In this document: one piece after another, positions 54,192 through 63,152 of the stretch
How positions within the stretch are numbered: the first letter of the stretch is position 1
How the letters are laid out: every line of letters starts with the position of its first letter
Assembly: GCF_009834345.1 (NCBI RefSeq)
Contig: NZ_CP035042.1
Coordinates: 1,798,001 to 1,862,000, forward strand
DNA length: 64,000 nt
Direction of reading: 5' to 3'
DNA from: Billgrantia tianxiuensis
GTDB taxonomy: Bacteria; Pseudomonadota; Gammaproteobacteria; Pseudomonadales; Halomonadaceae
Made by a program: the position numbers and the translations under genes
The notes under the pieces: generated by a model
The model's input: only the letters and a program-made list of their open reading frames with translations
What the model was told of the DNA's origin: nothing
The model's database searches: none

Positions 54192-55198
54192 GTCACGGCC
54201 TGGGAGAGCGCTGGCTGCAGGCCGCCTACGGCGACGCCGCCTGGCTCAGGGCGTTGAGACCGCTCGAAGCCCTGTATCGCTGGGTCGTCGAGTATCGTAC
54301 TTCGCGCTATCGGAACGGTCGTCGTCGGATATGGCGAGCTCCCGTGCCGGTGATCGTGGTGGGCAACGTGACCCTGGGCGGAACCGGCAAGTCCCCCCTG
54401 GTGGCTTGGTTGGCCCGCCATCTGTCCGAGCAGGGGTGGCGGCCGGGCATCGTCTCGCGCGGCTATGGCGGCAAGGCGGAGCAGGGCGCGGGCTACCCGT
54501 TGCACGTCACCCTGGATACGTCCAGCGCCCATAGCGGCGACGAACCGCGCATGCTGGCGCGCCAGACCGGCCTGCCGGTGGTGGTCGACCCCGACCGCCC
54601 GCGCGGTGCCAGGGCGCTGCTCGAGAAGGGGTGCGACATCCTGCTCAGCGACGACGGCCTGCAGCACCTGGCGCTGGGGCGCGACCTGGAACTGGTGGTG
54701 GTGGATGGCCGCCGCGGGTTCGGCAACGGGCGCTGCCTGCCTGCTGGCCCTTTGCGTGAGCCCCTGTCACGCCTGGACGAGGTGAGCGCGGTACTGATCA
54801 ACGGCGAGCCGGCCTTCGTGCCGCCAGCCGGTGCCTGGACCTTTCGCCTGGTACCGGTCCGCTGGCGTTCGCTGGCGGATGGGACGTCCCATACTCTGGC
54901 GCCGTTGCCGTTCCACGGCCCGGTACACGCCGTCGCGGGGATCGGTAATCCCCAGCGTTTCTTCACGACCCTGGCCGAGCTGGGAGTCGAAGCCAGACCG
55001 CATGCCTTTCCCGATCATCATCGATTCACGGCACAGGAGTTAACCTTCGGCGACGACCTGCCGGTAGTGATGACGGCCAAGGATGCCGAGAAGCTGGATG
55101 CCGTGACCCTCGAGCGGGGCTGGGTGCTCGAGATCGAAGCCGAGCCGCCGGTGGACTTTGCGGCCTGGCTGGACACGCGACTGTCAGGGTTGCGATAA
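54188..55198 (+). CDS. lpxK: Tetraacyldisaccharide 4'-kinase
   Basis: LpxK phosphorylates the lipid A precursor at 4'. An N-terminal membrane-associating helix precedes the P-loop VGNVTLGGTGKSPLV (about residues 57-71), SRGYGG, and SDDGLQH as the Walker B-like motif. The 336-residue length is standard. Translational coupling with msbA is seen. No ortholog anomalies noted. Confidence 0.94.
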   Translation: MSHGLGERWLQAAYGDAAWLRALRPLEALYRWVVEYRTSRYRNGRRRIWRAPVPVIVVGNVTLGGTGKSPLVAWLARHLSEQGWRPGIVSRGYGGKAEQGAGYPLHVTLDTSSAHSGDEPRMLARQTGLPVVVDPDRPRGARALLEKGCDILLSDDGLQHLALGRDLELVVVDGRRGFGNGRCLPAGPLREPLSRLDEVSAVLINGEPAFVPPAGAWTFRLVPVRWRSLADGTSHTLAPLPFHGPVHAVAGIGNPQRFFTTLAELGVEARPHAFPDHHRFTAQELTFGDDLPVVMTAKDAEKLDAVTLERGWVLEIEAEPPVDFAAWLDTRLSGLR

Positions 55199-55243
55199 CC
55201 TTAGTTCGATCCCAACACGATCGTGAACGATAGAGGTGTAACG

Positions 55244-55453
55244 ATGGACAAGGAACTGCTGGCCATGCTGGTCTGCCCGCTGTGCAAGGGCAAGCTCAAG
55301 TACGACCGCGAGGCCCAGGAACTGCTGTGCCACTACGATGGCCTCGCCTATCCGGTGCGCGACGGCATTCCGGTCATGCTGCCCGAAGAGGCGCGTCAGT
55401 TGGAAGTCGACGAGAAGCTGCCGCCTTCGCCTGGTCGTAGCGGAGAGGCATGA
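55244..55453 (+). CDS. Trm112-family small zinc protein
   Basis: A 69-residue Trm112-like protein: CPLCKGKL and [20 protein letters not shown] hold the zinc-type cysteines and the diagnostic YPVRDGIP motif (YcaR type). Family members activate methyltransferases or stabilise partners; here its place between lpxK and kdsB is the one found in many gammaproteobacteria. GAGGTG precedes the ATG at 55244. Confidence 0.88.
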   Translation: MDKELLAMLVCPLCKGKLKYDREAQELLCHYDGLAYPVRDGIPVMLPEEARQLEVDEKLPPSPGRSGEA

Positions 55454-56226
55454 TGGCGCAGGACAACGCCTTCATTGCAGTGATACCGGCACGCTACGGC
55501 TCCTCGCGACTGCCGGGCAAGCCACTGCTCGACATTGCCGGTGAGCCCATGGTGGCGCATGTCTGGCGCCAGGCCTGCGCGAGCGCTGCCGGCCGCGTGG
55601 TGGTTGCCACCGACGATACGCGGATACGCGACGCCATGTTGCCGCTGGGCGCCGAGGTGGTGATGACTCGCGCCGACCATCCTTCCGGCACCGACCGGCT
55701 GGCCGAGGTCGCCGAGACGTTGGGGCTCGCCGCCGACGCCGTGCTGGTGAACGTCCAGGGCGACGAACCGCTGATTCCGCCGCGGCTGATCGATCAGGTC
55801 GCGATGCGGCTTTATGACGACTCGGGGGCCTCCATTTCGACCTTGGCGGAACCGATCGGTGATGTGGAAACGCTGTTCAACCCCAATGTGGTCAAAGTGG
55901 TACGCGCTCTCTCGGGGCGTGCGCTCTACTTTTCCCGTGCCCCCATCCCATGGGATCGCGAGTCGTTCGCTGCGCGTCCGGAGTGGCTCGAGACCGATGC
56001 CTGGCTGCGCCATATTGGGCTGTATGCCTACCGTGCCGCCTTCCTGGCAGAGTATCGCGACTGGAGCCCATCGGCGCTGGAGCGGCTGGAGCAGTTGGAG
56101 CAGTTGCGAGCGCTGCACTACGGTCATGCCATCCAGGTGGCGCTGGCCGCCGAGCCCAACCCGGCCGGGGTCGATACCCTGGCGGACCTGGAGCGCGTCA
56201 GGGCCCTGCTGAGCGAGAACCCATAA
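55450..56226 (+). CDS. kdsB: 3-deoxy-manno-octulosonate cytidylyltransferase
   Basis: KdsB makes CMP-Kdo for the lipopolysaccharide core. [15 protein letters not shown] binds [14 protein letters not shown] and NVQGDEPLI contact Mg and substrate, and [11 protein letters not shown] is in place. 258 residues. The ATG overlaps the Trm112 stop by 4 bp; an adjacent ATG codon is an equally good start. Confidence 0.95.
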   Translation: MMAQDNAFIAVIPARYGSSRLPGKPLLDIAGEPMVAHVWRQACASAAGRVVVATDDTRIRDAMLPLGAEVVMTRADHPSGTDRLAEVAETLGLAADAVLVNVQGDEPLIPPRLIDQVAMRLYDDSGASISTLAEPIGDVETLFNPNVVKVVRALSGRALYFSRAPIPWDRESFAARPEWLETDAWLRHIGLYAYRAAFLAEYRDWSPSALERLEQLEQLRALHYGHAIQVALAAEPNPAGVDTLADLERVRALLSENP

Positions 56227-56238
56227 GGAGGGACATCC

Positions 56239-56718
56239 ATGCGTGTTCTGTTCGTCTGTCTCGGTAACATCTGCCGTTCGCCCACCGCCGAAGGCGTGTT
56301 CCGTCGCGAGCTCGAGGCGGCAGGGCTGGCCCATCGTGTGGAAGTCGATTCCTGCGGCATCGGTGACTGGCACGTAGGCAAAGCGCCCGATCCGCGTTCC
56401 GCTGCCGCTGCACGCCGGCGTGGTGTCGACCTGAGCGAGTTGCGCGCGCGCCAGCTCGCGGCCGAGGATTTCTCGCGCTTCGATTATCTGCTGGCCATGG
56501 ACCACGACAACCTGGCGGCGATCCGTGCCCAATGCCCCGATGGGTGTGGTGCCCACATCGGTCTCTTTCTCGACTTCGCCGGCCATGTCGACCGGCCGGT
56601 GCCCGATCCCTACTACGGTGGAGAGCGGGGCTTCGAGGAGGTGCTCGACTTGATCGAAGCCGCTTCCCGCGGCCTGGTCGAGGAGATAGCCCTGCGACTC
56701 GAGGGGCAGCGGCGTTGA
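56239..56718 (+). CDS. Low-molecular-weight protein tyrosine phosphatase
   Basis: The active loop CLGNICRSP has Cys7 and Arg13, and the acid Asp is in VPDPYYGG near the C-terminus. Unlike the ArsC at 23775 it lacks paired resolving cysteines, so it is a true tyrosine phosphatase, perhaps acting on exopolysaccharide or other tyrosine kinases. 159 residues. It lies between kdsB and murB, the same order as in Pseudomonas. Confidence 0.9.
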   Translation: MRVLFVCLGNICRSPTAEGVFRRELEAAGLAHRVEVDSCGIGDWHVGKAPDPRSAAAARRRGVDLSELRARQLAAEDFSRFDYLLAMDHDNLAAIRAQCPDGCGAHIGLFLDFAGHVDRPVPDPYYGGERGFEEVLDLIEAASRGLVEEIALRLEGQRR

Positions 56719-57737
56719 GCGATACCCTGCTGGCCGATTACATTCTGGCCGACCGGGAGCTGACTGCAGCCAATACCCTGGGGCTTCCCTGTCATGCCGA
56801 GCGCTTCGCTTCACCGGTAGCCATCGAGCCGCTGCGTAGGCTGCTGCGTTTGGCTGATGACCTCAGTTGGCCCCTTACCGTGTTGGGTGGCGGCAGCAAT
56901 CTGATCCTGCCCGAACGACTGCCCGGGTTGGTGCTGCGACCGGCGCTGCGTTATTGGTGGCTGGAGCCCCAGGAGGGCAGCGTACTGGTGCATGTCGGGG
57001 CGGGAGTCGAATGGCACCCGCTGGTCATGGCATTGGCCGGCCGTGGCCTGTGGGGAACGGAGAACCTGGCATTGATTCCGGGTTCCTGTGGCGCGGCACC
57101 AATTCAGAACATCGGCGCCTACGGTGTCGAGCTGTGCGAAGTGCTCGAAGCGGTTCACGTGATGTTCATCGAGGATGGCCGTTGCGCGCGCTTGACGGTG
57201 GAGGAGTGCGCCTTCGGCTACCGCGACAGCATCTTCAAGGGCGAACTCGAGGGCAAGGTGATCGTCACTGGGCTGACCCTACGGCTCACTCGCGTGCCGC
57301 ATCCTCGACTGGGTTATGGTGACCTGGCCCAGCGGGTAGGCCCTCGGCCGGGTCCGCTCGAGGTGGCCGAGGCGGTGTGCGCCATTCGCCGCGAGAAGCT
57401 GCCCGATCCGGCTGAGCTGGGCAATGCCGGCAGCTTCTTCAAGAACCCTATCGTAGAACGGCGGCAGGCGGAGGAAATGCTACTGTCATGGCCGGACATG
57501 CCGCATTTCGAGCTGGCCGATGGGCGCGTCAAGCTGGCAGCCGGCTGGCTGATCGACCGCTGTGGGCTCAAGGGGTGGCGATCGGGCCATTTCGGCATCC
57601 ATGAGCGTCAGGCGCTGGTGCTGGTGCATTTCGGTGGTGGCAGTGCCGAAGAGCTGTTGGCGTTTGCCCGACAGGTAGCGACCGAGGTGGAGGCACGCTT
57701 TGGTGTCGTGTTGGAGCGCGAACCCAGGCTGGCCTGA
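56715..57737 (+). CDS. murB: UDP-N-acetylenolpyruvoylglucosamine reductase
   Basis: MurB reduces enolpyruvyl-UDP-GlcNAc in peptidoglycan synthesis. FAD-binding VLGGGSNLIL, PGSCGAAPIQNIGAYG, YRDSIFK and the catalytic Ser in GNAGSFFKNP are present; the Glu near the C-terminus is in VLEREPRL. The start is TTG 56715, overlapping the phosphatase stop (TTGA), with GAGGGG 8 bp upstream; 340 residues. It is the last gene of the long envelope run. Confidence 0.94.
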   Translation: MSDTLLADYILADRELTAANTLGLPCHAERFASPVAIEPLRRLLRLADDLSWPLTVLGGGSNLILPERLPGLVLRPALRYWWLEPQEGSVLVHVGAGVEWHPLVMALAGRGLWGTENLALIPGSCGAAPIQNIGAYGVELCEVLEAVHVMFIEDGRCARLTVEECAFGYRDSIFKGELEGKVIVTGLTLRLTRVPHPRLGYGDLAQRVGPRPGPLEVAEAVCAIRREKLPDPAELGNAGSFFKNPIVERRQAEEMLLSWPDMPHFELADGRVKLAAGWLIDRCGLKGWRSGHFGIHERQALVLVHFGGGSAEELLAFARQVATEVEARFGVVLEREPRLA

Positions 57738-57783
57738 AAGCTGTGTAGGGCATTGGCGAGACGACAAACGAGTATGAACGAAA

Positions 57784-57815
57784 ACGGCCCGCGCTGAGCG
57801 CGGGCCGTTCTCTTT
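57784..57815. terminator. Bidirectional terminator between murB and rne
   Basis: ACGGCCCGCGC (57784-57794), loop TGA, GCGCGGGCCGT (57798-57808), then TTCTCTTT; AAAA precedes the stem, so it can serve rne as well. Confidence 0.92.
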
Positions 57816-57831
57816 CGGGCAGCAGGGTGTT

Positions 57832-60800
57832 TCAGCCCTGGCTACCTTTTTGCGCCTCCTGCTCACGGCGACGGATTTCGCGCGGGTCATTGTGCGCGCG
57901 ACGCCGGCGGCGGGCAGCGGTCTGCTCGGCTTCGGCTTGCTCGGCCTTGTCTGCCTCGGCGGGCTGTTCGGCCGGCTTGGTCTCCTCGGCCCTGGCCTGT
58001 TCGGGCTTGGCTTCCGGCTTGGTTTCTTCCGACTTTGGTTGCTCAGCCTTGGGTGCCTCGGCGGACTTCTCGTCCGGCTTGGGCGCCTCGGCCTTGGCCT
58101 GCTCGGGCTTGGCTTCGGGCTTGGCTTCTTCCGAATTTGGCTGCTCGGCCTTGGTCGCCTCGGTGGGCTTTTCGGCCGGCTTGGGCGCCTCGACCTTGGC
58201 CTGCTCGGGCTTGGTTGCCGGCTTGGTTTCTTCCGGCTTCGGCTGCTCGGCCTTGGTCGCTTCGGCGGGCTTCTCGGTCGGCTTGGGCGCCTCGACCTTG
58301 GCCTGCTCGGGCTTGGTTGCCGGCTTGGTTTCTTCCGGCTTCGGCTGCTCGGCCTTGGCCGCTTCGGCGGGCTTCTCGGTCGGCTTGGGCGCCTCGACCT
58401 TGGCCTGCTCGGGCTTGGCTTCGGGCTTGGTTTCTTCCGACTTCGGCTGCTCGGTCTTGGGGGCCTCGGCGGGCTTCTCGGCCGGCTTGGGCGCCTCGAC
58501 CTTGGCCTGCTCCGGCTTGGCTTCCGGCTTGGTTTCTTCCGACTTTGGCTGCTCGGCCTTGGTCGCCTCGGTGGGCTGCTCGGCCGGCTTGGGCGTCACG
58601 GCCTTGGCCTGCTCCGAACCTGCTTCACCCTTCTGCTCGGGCGCTTCCGCCTGGAGACGCTTCTGCTCAGCCTCGGCCTGCGGATTGATGGCGTGCTGGC
58701 GCGAGCGGTTGCGCGGATTGTTGCGCGTACGCTTGGGCTTGCCGTCGTCGCTCTTGGCCGGCTCGGTTACCTGTTCGACAGGCTTCTCCTGTGGCTCGGC
58801 CTTCTGGCGGCGCGGGGTCTCGTCACGCCCGCGAGGCTTGGCCTGACGTGCCTCCTCGGTGGCCTGGGGCTTGTCGGCGCGTGCCTGATTGCGGCCGCGA
58901 CCGCCACGGCCGCCGCTGCTGTCCTGGCGCGCTTCCTGGCGAGAGTCCTGACGCGCTTCGGCACGGGCACTCTCCTGGGGGCGGGCCTGACCGCGCTGGC
59001 TACGGCCATCGTCCTGGGATTCGCCGCGCGCGCGCCGCCGTCCACGACCGTTGCGCTCGCCGCGTTCGTCCTCGCTGCGGGGCGGTGCCTGTGGCGGGGT
59101 CGGCTTGCGCGGCTCCGCCGCGGTGGTCGTATCGCTCTCGGTTCCGCCGAGCAACTTGGTGACGCCCTTGAGCAGACGGCCGAGCACGCCGGCAGTGGGG
59201 GCTGCGGTAGTGGCGGGAGCGGGCGAGGGTGCCTGGCGGGGCGGCTCCTGCTGCAAGGAGGCCGGAGCCGGTTCGTTGTGGATCACCGTCTTGACCGCGG
59301 CCTCGGTACGGGCCATCGGTTTGGCGATGCTCATGTCCGGCTCCTTGCCGATGTCGGTCTCGACCGACAGCTCGAAGCTGGACTTGTCCTGATCGCCTTC
59401 CTCCTCGATATGGTCGTCACGCAGGCGTTGCACGTCGTAGTGCGGCGTGTCCATGTCGGGCTTGGGCAGGACCAGCACCTTCACGCCCTGGCGCTGCTCG
59501 ATATCGGCAAGTACCGCACGCTTCTCGTTGAGCAGGTAGGTGGCCACTGGCACCGGCAGGATGGCGCGAATCTGCGCGCTGCGTTCCTTCATCGCCTCCT
59601 CTTCGATCAGGCGCATGATCGAGAGCGACAGCGAGCGCACGTCGCGGATGGTGCCCTGGCCGTTGCAGCGCGGGCATACCACGCCGCTGGTTTCGCCCAG
59701 TGACGGGCGCAGGCGTTGACGCGACATCTCCATCAGGCCGAAGCGGGAGATACGGCCGATCTGCACCCGGGCGCGATCGAGCTTGAGCGCATCGCGCATG
59801 CGGTTCTCGACCTCACGCTGGTTGCGCGCGGGGCTCATGTCGATGAAATCGATCACCACCAGACCGCCGATGTCGCGCAGGCGTAGCTGACGGGCGATCT
59901 CGTCGGCCGCCTCGAGGTTGGTTTGCAGCGCGGTCTCCTCGATGTCGCTACCACGGGTGGCGCGCGCCGAGTTGATGTCGATGGATACCAGGGCCTCGGT
60001 ATGGTCGATGACGATGGAGCCGCCGGAGGGCAGCTTCACTTCGCGTTCGTAGGCGGTCTCGATCTGCGATTCGATCTGGAAGCGCGAGAACAGCGGAACT
60101 TCGTCGGCGTAGAGTTTGATCTTCTGCTGGTACGAGGGCATCACCTGACGAATGAAGGTCAGCGCTTCCTGATGTACCTCGGGGTTGTCGATCAGCACCT
60201 CGCCGATGTCCTGGCGCAGGTAATCGCGCATGGCGCGGATGATGACGTTCGATTCGCGATAGATCAGGAACGGGGCGGGGCGCTTGCCGGCCTCCTCGGT
60301 GATCGATTCCCACACCTGGACCAGGTAGTCGAGGTCCCACTGCAGCTCCTCCGGGCTGCGACCGATGCCGGCGGTGCGCACGATCACGCCCATCTTCTCC
60401 GGCACGGTGAGCTGGCCCATGGCCTCCTTGAGCTGGGTGCGCTCGTCACCCTCGATGCGCCGCGAGATACCGCCGGCACGGGGATTGTTGGGCATCAGTA
60501 CGAGGAAGCGGCCAGCCAGACTGATGAAGGTGGTCAGCGCCGCACCCTTGTTGCCGCGCTCCTCCTTGTCGACCTGGACGATGACTTCCTGGCCCTCCTT
60601 GAGCACCTCCTTGATGCTGGGACGGCCCGAAGATTCCTTCAGGAAGTACTCGCGGGAAATTTCCTTGAGAGGGAGAAAACCATGACGATCGGCGCCGAAG
60701 TCGACGAAGGCGGCTTCGAGGGAAGGTTCGACTCGGGTGATCTTGCCACGGTAGATGTTGGCTTTCTTTTGCTCCCTGGCACCGGATTCGATGTCCAGGT

Positions 60801-60876
60801 CGTACAGGCGTTGTCCATCGACCAGCGCGACGCGCAGCTCTTCCGGCTGGGTCGCATTGATGAGCATCCGTTTCAT
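57832..60876 (-). CDS. rne: Ribonuclease E with long repeat-bearing C-terminal scaffold
   Basis: The main mRNA-decay endonuclease and degradosome scaffold. From [10 protein letters not shown] (ATG 60876) the protein has 1014 residues. Order: S1 RNA-binding domain (about 36-119), 5'-sensor and RNase H-like parts, DNase I-like domain with catalytic Asp in [10 protein letters not shown] and [10 protein letters not shown], zinc link CPRCNGQG (about 404-411), then a disordered half of about 500 residues with arginine-rich segments and a Lys/Glu/Pro-rich tail. In the tail a 34-residue unit is repeated six times. The ATG four codons upstream (60888) is less usual. It is the only gene on its strand here. 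Confidence 0.95.
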   Translation of the reverse strand: MKRMLINATQPEELRVALVDGQRLYDLDIESGAREQKKANIYRGKITRVEPSLEAAFVDFGADRHGFLPLKEISREYFLKESSGRPSIKEVLKEGQEVIVQVDKEERGNKGAALTTFISLAGRFLVLMPNNPRAGGISRRIEGDERTQLKEAMGQLTVPEKMGVIVRTAGIGRSPEELQWDLDYLVQVWESITEEAGKRPAPFLIYRESNVIIRAMRDYLRQDIGEVLIDNPEVHQEALTFIRQVMPSYQQKIKLYADEVPLFSRFQIESQIETAYEREVKLPSGGSIVIDHTEALVSIDINSARATRGSDIEETALQTNLEAADEIARQLRLRDIGGLVVIDFIDMSPARNQREVENRMRDALKLDRARVQIGRISRFGLMEMSRQRLRPSLGETSGVVCPRCNGQGTIRDVRSLSLSIMRLIEEEAMKERSAQIRAILPVPVATYLLNEKRAVLADIEQRQGVKVLVLPKPDMDTPHYDVQRLRDDHIEEEGDQDKSSFELSVETDIGKEPDMSIAKPMARTEAAVKTVIHNEPAPASLQQEPPRQAPSPAPATTAAPTAGVLGRLLKGVTKLLGGTESDTTTAAEPRKPTPPQAPPRSEDERGERNGRGRRRARGESQDDGRSQRGQARPQESARAEARQDSRQEARQDSSGGRGGRGRNQARADKPQATEEARQAKPRGRDETPRRQKAEPQEKPVEQVTEPAKSDDGKPKRTRNNPRNRSRQHAINPQAEAEQKRLQAEAPEQKGEAGSEQAKAVTPKPAEQPTEATKAEQPKSEETKPEAKPEQAKVEAPKPAEKPAEAPKTEQPKSEETKPEAKPEQAKVEAPKPTEKPAEAAKAEQPKPEETKPATKPEQAKVEAPKPTEKPAEATKAEQPKPEETKPATKPEQAKVEAPKPAEKPTEATKAEQPNSEEAKPEAKPEQAKAEAPKPDEKSAEAPKAEQPKSEETKPEAKPEQARAEETKPAEQPAEADKAEQAEAEQTAARRRRRAHNDPREIRRREQEAQKGSQG
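57949..58560. repeat. Six tandem 102-bp repeats encoding RNase E tail
   Basis: Six head-to-tail 34-residue units, each beginning KAEQPK(S/P)EETKP (first copy in protein order) and ending near KPAEKPAEA. Copies differ by a few residues ([20 protein letters not shown]). The protein is Lys/Glu/Pro-rich, so it is disordered. Such coding tandem repeats tend to vary in copy number between strains. Confidence 0.9.
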
Positions 60877-61445
60877 GTTGTCTCGCAATCTGGACGCGCC
60901 GGGGGCATCGAAGAAGGCGAACCTCTGGGTGCTGCGTGCTTGTGCTCAGCGCATGTCGCGGATGCGCAGTGGCGCCCGATCGTACCGGTACCCGATAGGG
61001 GCCCAGCACGACATGATCATGTTGAGTACGCGGCGGAGGCAGGACATGTCTCGGTGGGCTTCTCCCATCCGGCCCTGCGGTCACCGCCAGACACCTGGCA
61101 TTCATCGATTCGCCAACGCCGGCCACCGGCACGATGTTGAACGATTCCCGTGGCCACCGCTCGCCTGTTCACAGGGCGAGCCGGGATCCGGGCGTGGCGT
61201 CACTACATTACTTGTCAATATCTTGCGTCTATTCACTCGTCGGCGGCGGGATCTCTGTCAGGGATCGTCGCGGCCCGATTTCGTCGCTCCGGCCTGCGTG
61301 TCTGTCGTGCAGGCGCCATGGGACCGAAGGGATCCATCCGAGCGAGCTGGCAATATAGCAGTATTGGCAAGGCGCAGCAATTGGCGCAGTGCGCCGCCGA
61401 GTGCGTTAGAATGCTGGCTCACAACAGTTTTTCTGCAGGAGTGTC
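60877..61445. other. Intergenic region upstream of rne and rluC
   Basis: This 569-bp gap between divergent rne and rluC holds no credible gene. It probably contains the rne promoter(s) and a long 5' leader, which in Escherichia coli RNase E uses to control its own mRNA. A TTGACA box lies on the minus strand about 61214-61219 with no good -10 partner. TAGAAT at 61407-61412, 34 bp before the rluC start, is a plausible -10. No structured RNA was recognised. Confidence 0.5.
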
Positions 61446-62392
61446 ATGGCCGAGGGGCGCGACGTACAGTGGGTGGAAGTGGGCGAGGGCCAGTCGGGCC
61501 AACGGGTCGACAACTTCCTGATAACGCGCCTGAAAGGCGTGCCGCGAACGCTGGTCTACCGCATCGTGCGCAAGGGCGAGGTGCGGGTGAACAAGAAGCG
61601 GGTGAAGGCGGACTATCGTCTTCAGGTGGGAGACATGGTGCGCATCCCGCCGCTCAAACTCGCTCCGCGCGAGGCGGTCAAGCAGGTCAGTGAAGGCCTG
61701 CGCAACCTGCTCGCCGGCAGTGTGCTGGTAGAAGGGCCGGGCTGGCTGGTGCTCAACAAGCCGGCCGGGCTTCCCGTGCACGGTGGCAGCGGGGTCAAGA
61801 TCGGCCTGATCGAAGCGCTGCGACAGGTGCGCGAGGACCTCGAGTTTCTCGAGCTGGTCCACCGCCTCGATCGCGATACCTCGGGTTGTCTGCTGCTGGC
61901 CAAGTCGCGTCCCGCGCTGCTGGCGCTCAACGAGGCGCTCAAGCAGCATCGGATGGACAAGCGCTACCTGGCGCTGGTGGCCGGCCGCTGGCCGGCGCGG
62001 CGTGAATTCGTCAGCGCCCGCCTCGATCGCTATGACGCCGGCAACGGTGAGCGTCGGGTACGCGTGGATGCCGCCGGTAAGGTGGCGCGCACCCGCTTCG
62101 CCGTGCGCGAAGCCCTGCCCAAGGCAACGCTGATCGAAGCCGAGCCGGTAACCGGGCGCACCCACCAGATCCGCGTGCATGCCGCTCATGCCGGCTACCC
62201 GTTGCTCGGCGACGACAAGTACGGTTCCCGCGAAGGCGAGTCGCTAGCGCGGCATCTCGGCCTGTCGCGCCTGTTCCTGCACGCTGAGTCGCTGACCTTT
62301 CCCGAGCCCAGTAGCGGGCGGCCGGTACAGATCCGTGCACCGCTGCCGATGAGCTGGAGGCGGCGCTCGCCCAGGCGCGCAACGCACGTTGA
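61446..62392 (+). CDS. rluC: 23S rRNA pseudouridine synthase RluC, one frameshift
   Basis: RluC modifies U955, U2504 and U2580 in 23S rRNA (Escherichia coli numbering). An S4 domain (about residues 18-80: GQRVDNFLITRL, RTLVYRIVRKGEV) precedes the catalytic part with HRLDRDTSGCLLLAK, its Asp being the nucleophile, and RTHQIRVH. The frame breaks at CC 62346-62347; adding one C gives the expected end PLPDELEAALAQARNAR and stop at 62390-62392, 315 residues. Uncorrected, the frame runs on in phase with the next gene and looks like a 549-residue RluC-HAD fusion. Confidence 0.92.
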
Positions 62393-62444
62393 GTTTCGGC
62401 CTCGCTGGGCCTGCCTATCGACACTATCAATGACCGGAGCCAGC

Positions 62445-63095
62445 ATGCGCTATCGACTGGTGATCTTCGACTGGGACGGCACCCTGATGGATTCCGTCGC
62501 CCGTATCGTGACTTGCATGCAGGCGGCGGCCCGCGATGCGGGCTGGGGGCACCTCGAGGAGGCCGCGGTGCGCGACATCATCGGTCTAGGGCTGCCCGAG
62601 GCCATCGATCGGCTGTGTCCGGGTATCGATGCCGAGCGCTTCGAACTCTTGCGCAGCCGCTATGCCTATCATTTCGTCGAGGGCAGTCGTACGCCGATGC
62701 CGTTCTTTGCCGGCGTCGAGGCGGGCATCGCGAGGCTGCGCGAACTCCCGGCACGACGCCTTGCCGTGGCGACCGGCAAGAGCCGGCGAGGCCTCGACAG
62801 GGTCTTTCGCGAGAGCGGCAGCGGCGCTTGGTTCCATGCCAGTCGCACCGCCGACGAGACCCGTTCCAAGCCGCACCCGCAGATGCTCGAAGAGTTACTG
62901 GTCGAGCTCGACGTACCGGTCGAGGAGGCGGTGATGGTAGGCGATACCGAGTACGATCTGGAGATGGCGCGGGCCCTGGGCATGGATCGGGTCGCGGTGA
63001 CCTGGGGCGTGCATGCCCCGGAACGCTTGGCGGCCAGTCGCCCCGTCTATACTGCCGTGGCGGTCGAGGCGCTGTTCGACTGGTTGGCAAGTTAG
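62445..63095 (+). CDS. HAD-superfamily phosphatase, phosphoglycolate phosphatase-like
   Basis: A 216-residue haloacid dehalogenase-type hydrolase: motif I FDWDGTLMDS (nucleophile Asp), VATGKSRRG (motif II), SKPHPQML (motif III Lys) and VGDTEYDLEMA (motif IV). The helical cap between gives a Gph/PgpB-like fold; substrate unknown. The start is ATG 62445 with GGAG five bases upstream. It is the usual neighbour of rluC in Pseudomonas. Confidence 0.88.
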   Translation: MRYRLVIFDWDGTLMDSVARIVTCMQAAARDAGWGHLEEAAVRDIIGLGLPEAIDRLCPGIDAERFELLRSRYAYHFVEGSRTPMPFFAGVEAGIARLRELPARRLAVATGKSRRGLDRVFRESGSGAWFHASRTADETRSKPHPQMLEELLVELDVPVEEAVMVGDTEYDLEMARALGMDRVAVTWGVHAPERLAASRPVYTAVAVEALFDWLAS

Positions 63096-63137
63096 CAGAC
63101 GAGAAAGTTGGCAGACGAGAAAGTTGGCAGGCGATAA
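63090..63137 (+). repeat. Three 16-bp tandem repeats at the HAD-sppA junction
   Basis: AGTTAGCAGACGAGAA (63090-63105), AGTTGGCAGACGAGAA (63106-63121) and AGTTGGCAGGCGATAA (63122-63137) are head to tail. The first contains the HAD stop codon TAG; the array ends 15 bp before the sppA ATG, whose ribosome site GGGAAG follows. Confidence 0.85.
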
Positions 63138-63152
63138 AGGGAAGATGAGTCC

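Noticed and set aside
57850..59703. 617-residue open frame antisense to rne, Leu/Gly-rich and repetitive
   Set aside because: It mirrors the RNase E repeats and GC-rich codons on the other strand. RNase E is certain, and the antisense product has no plausible fold or ribosome site.
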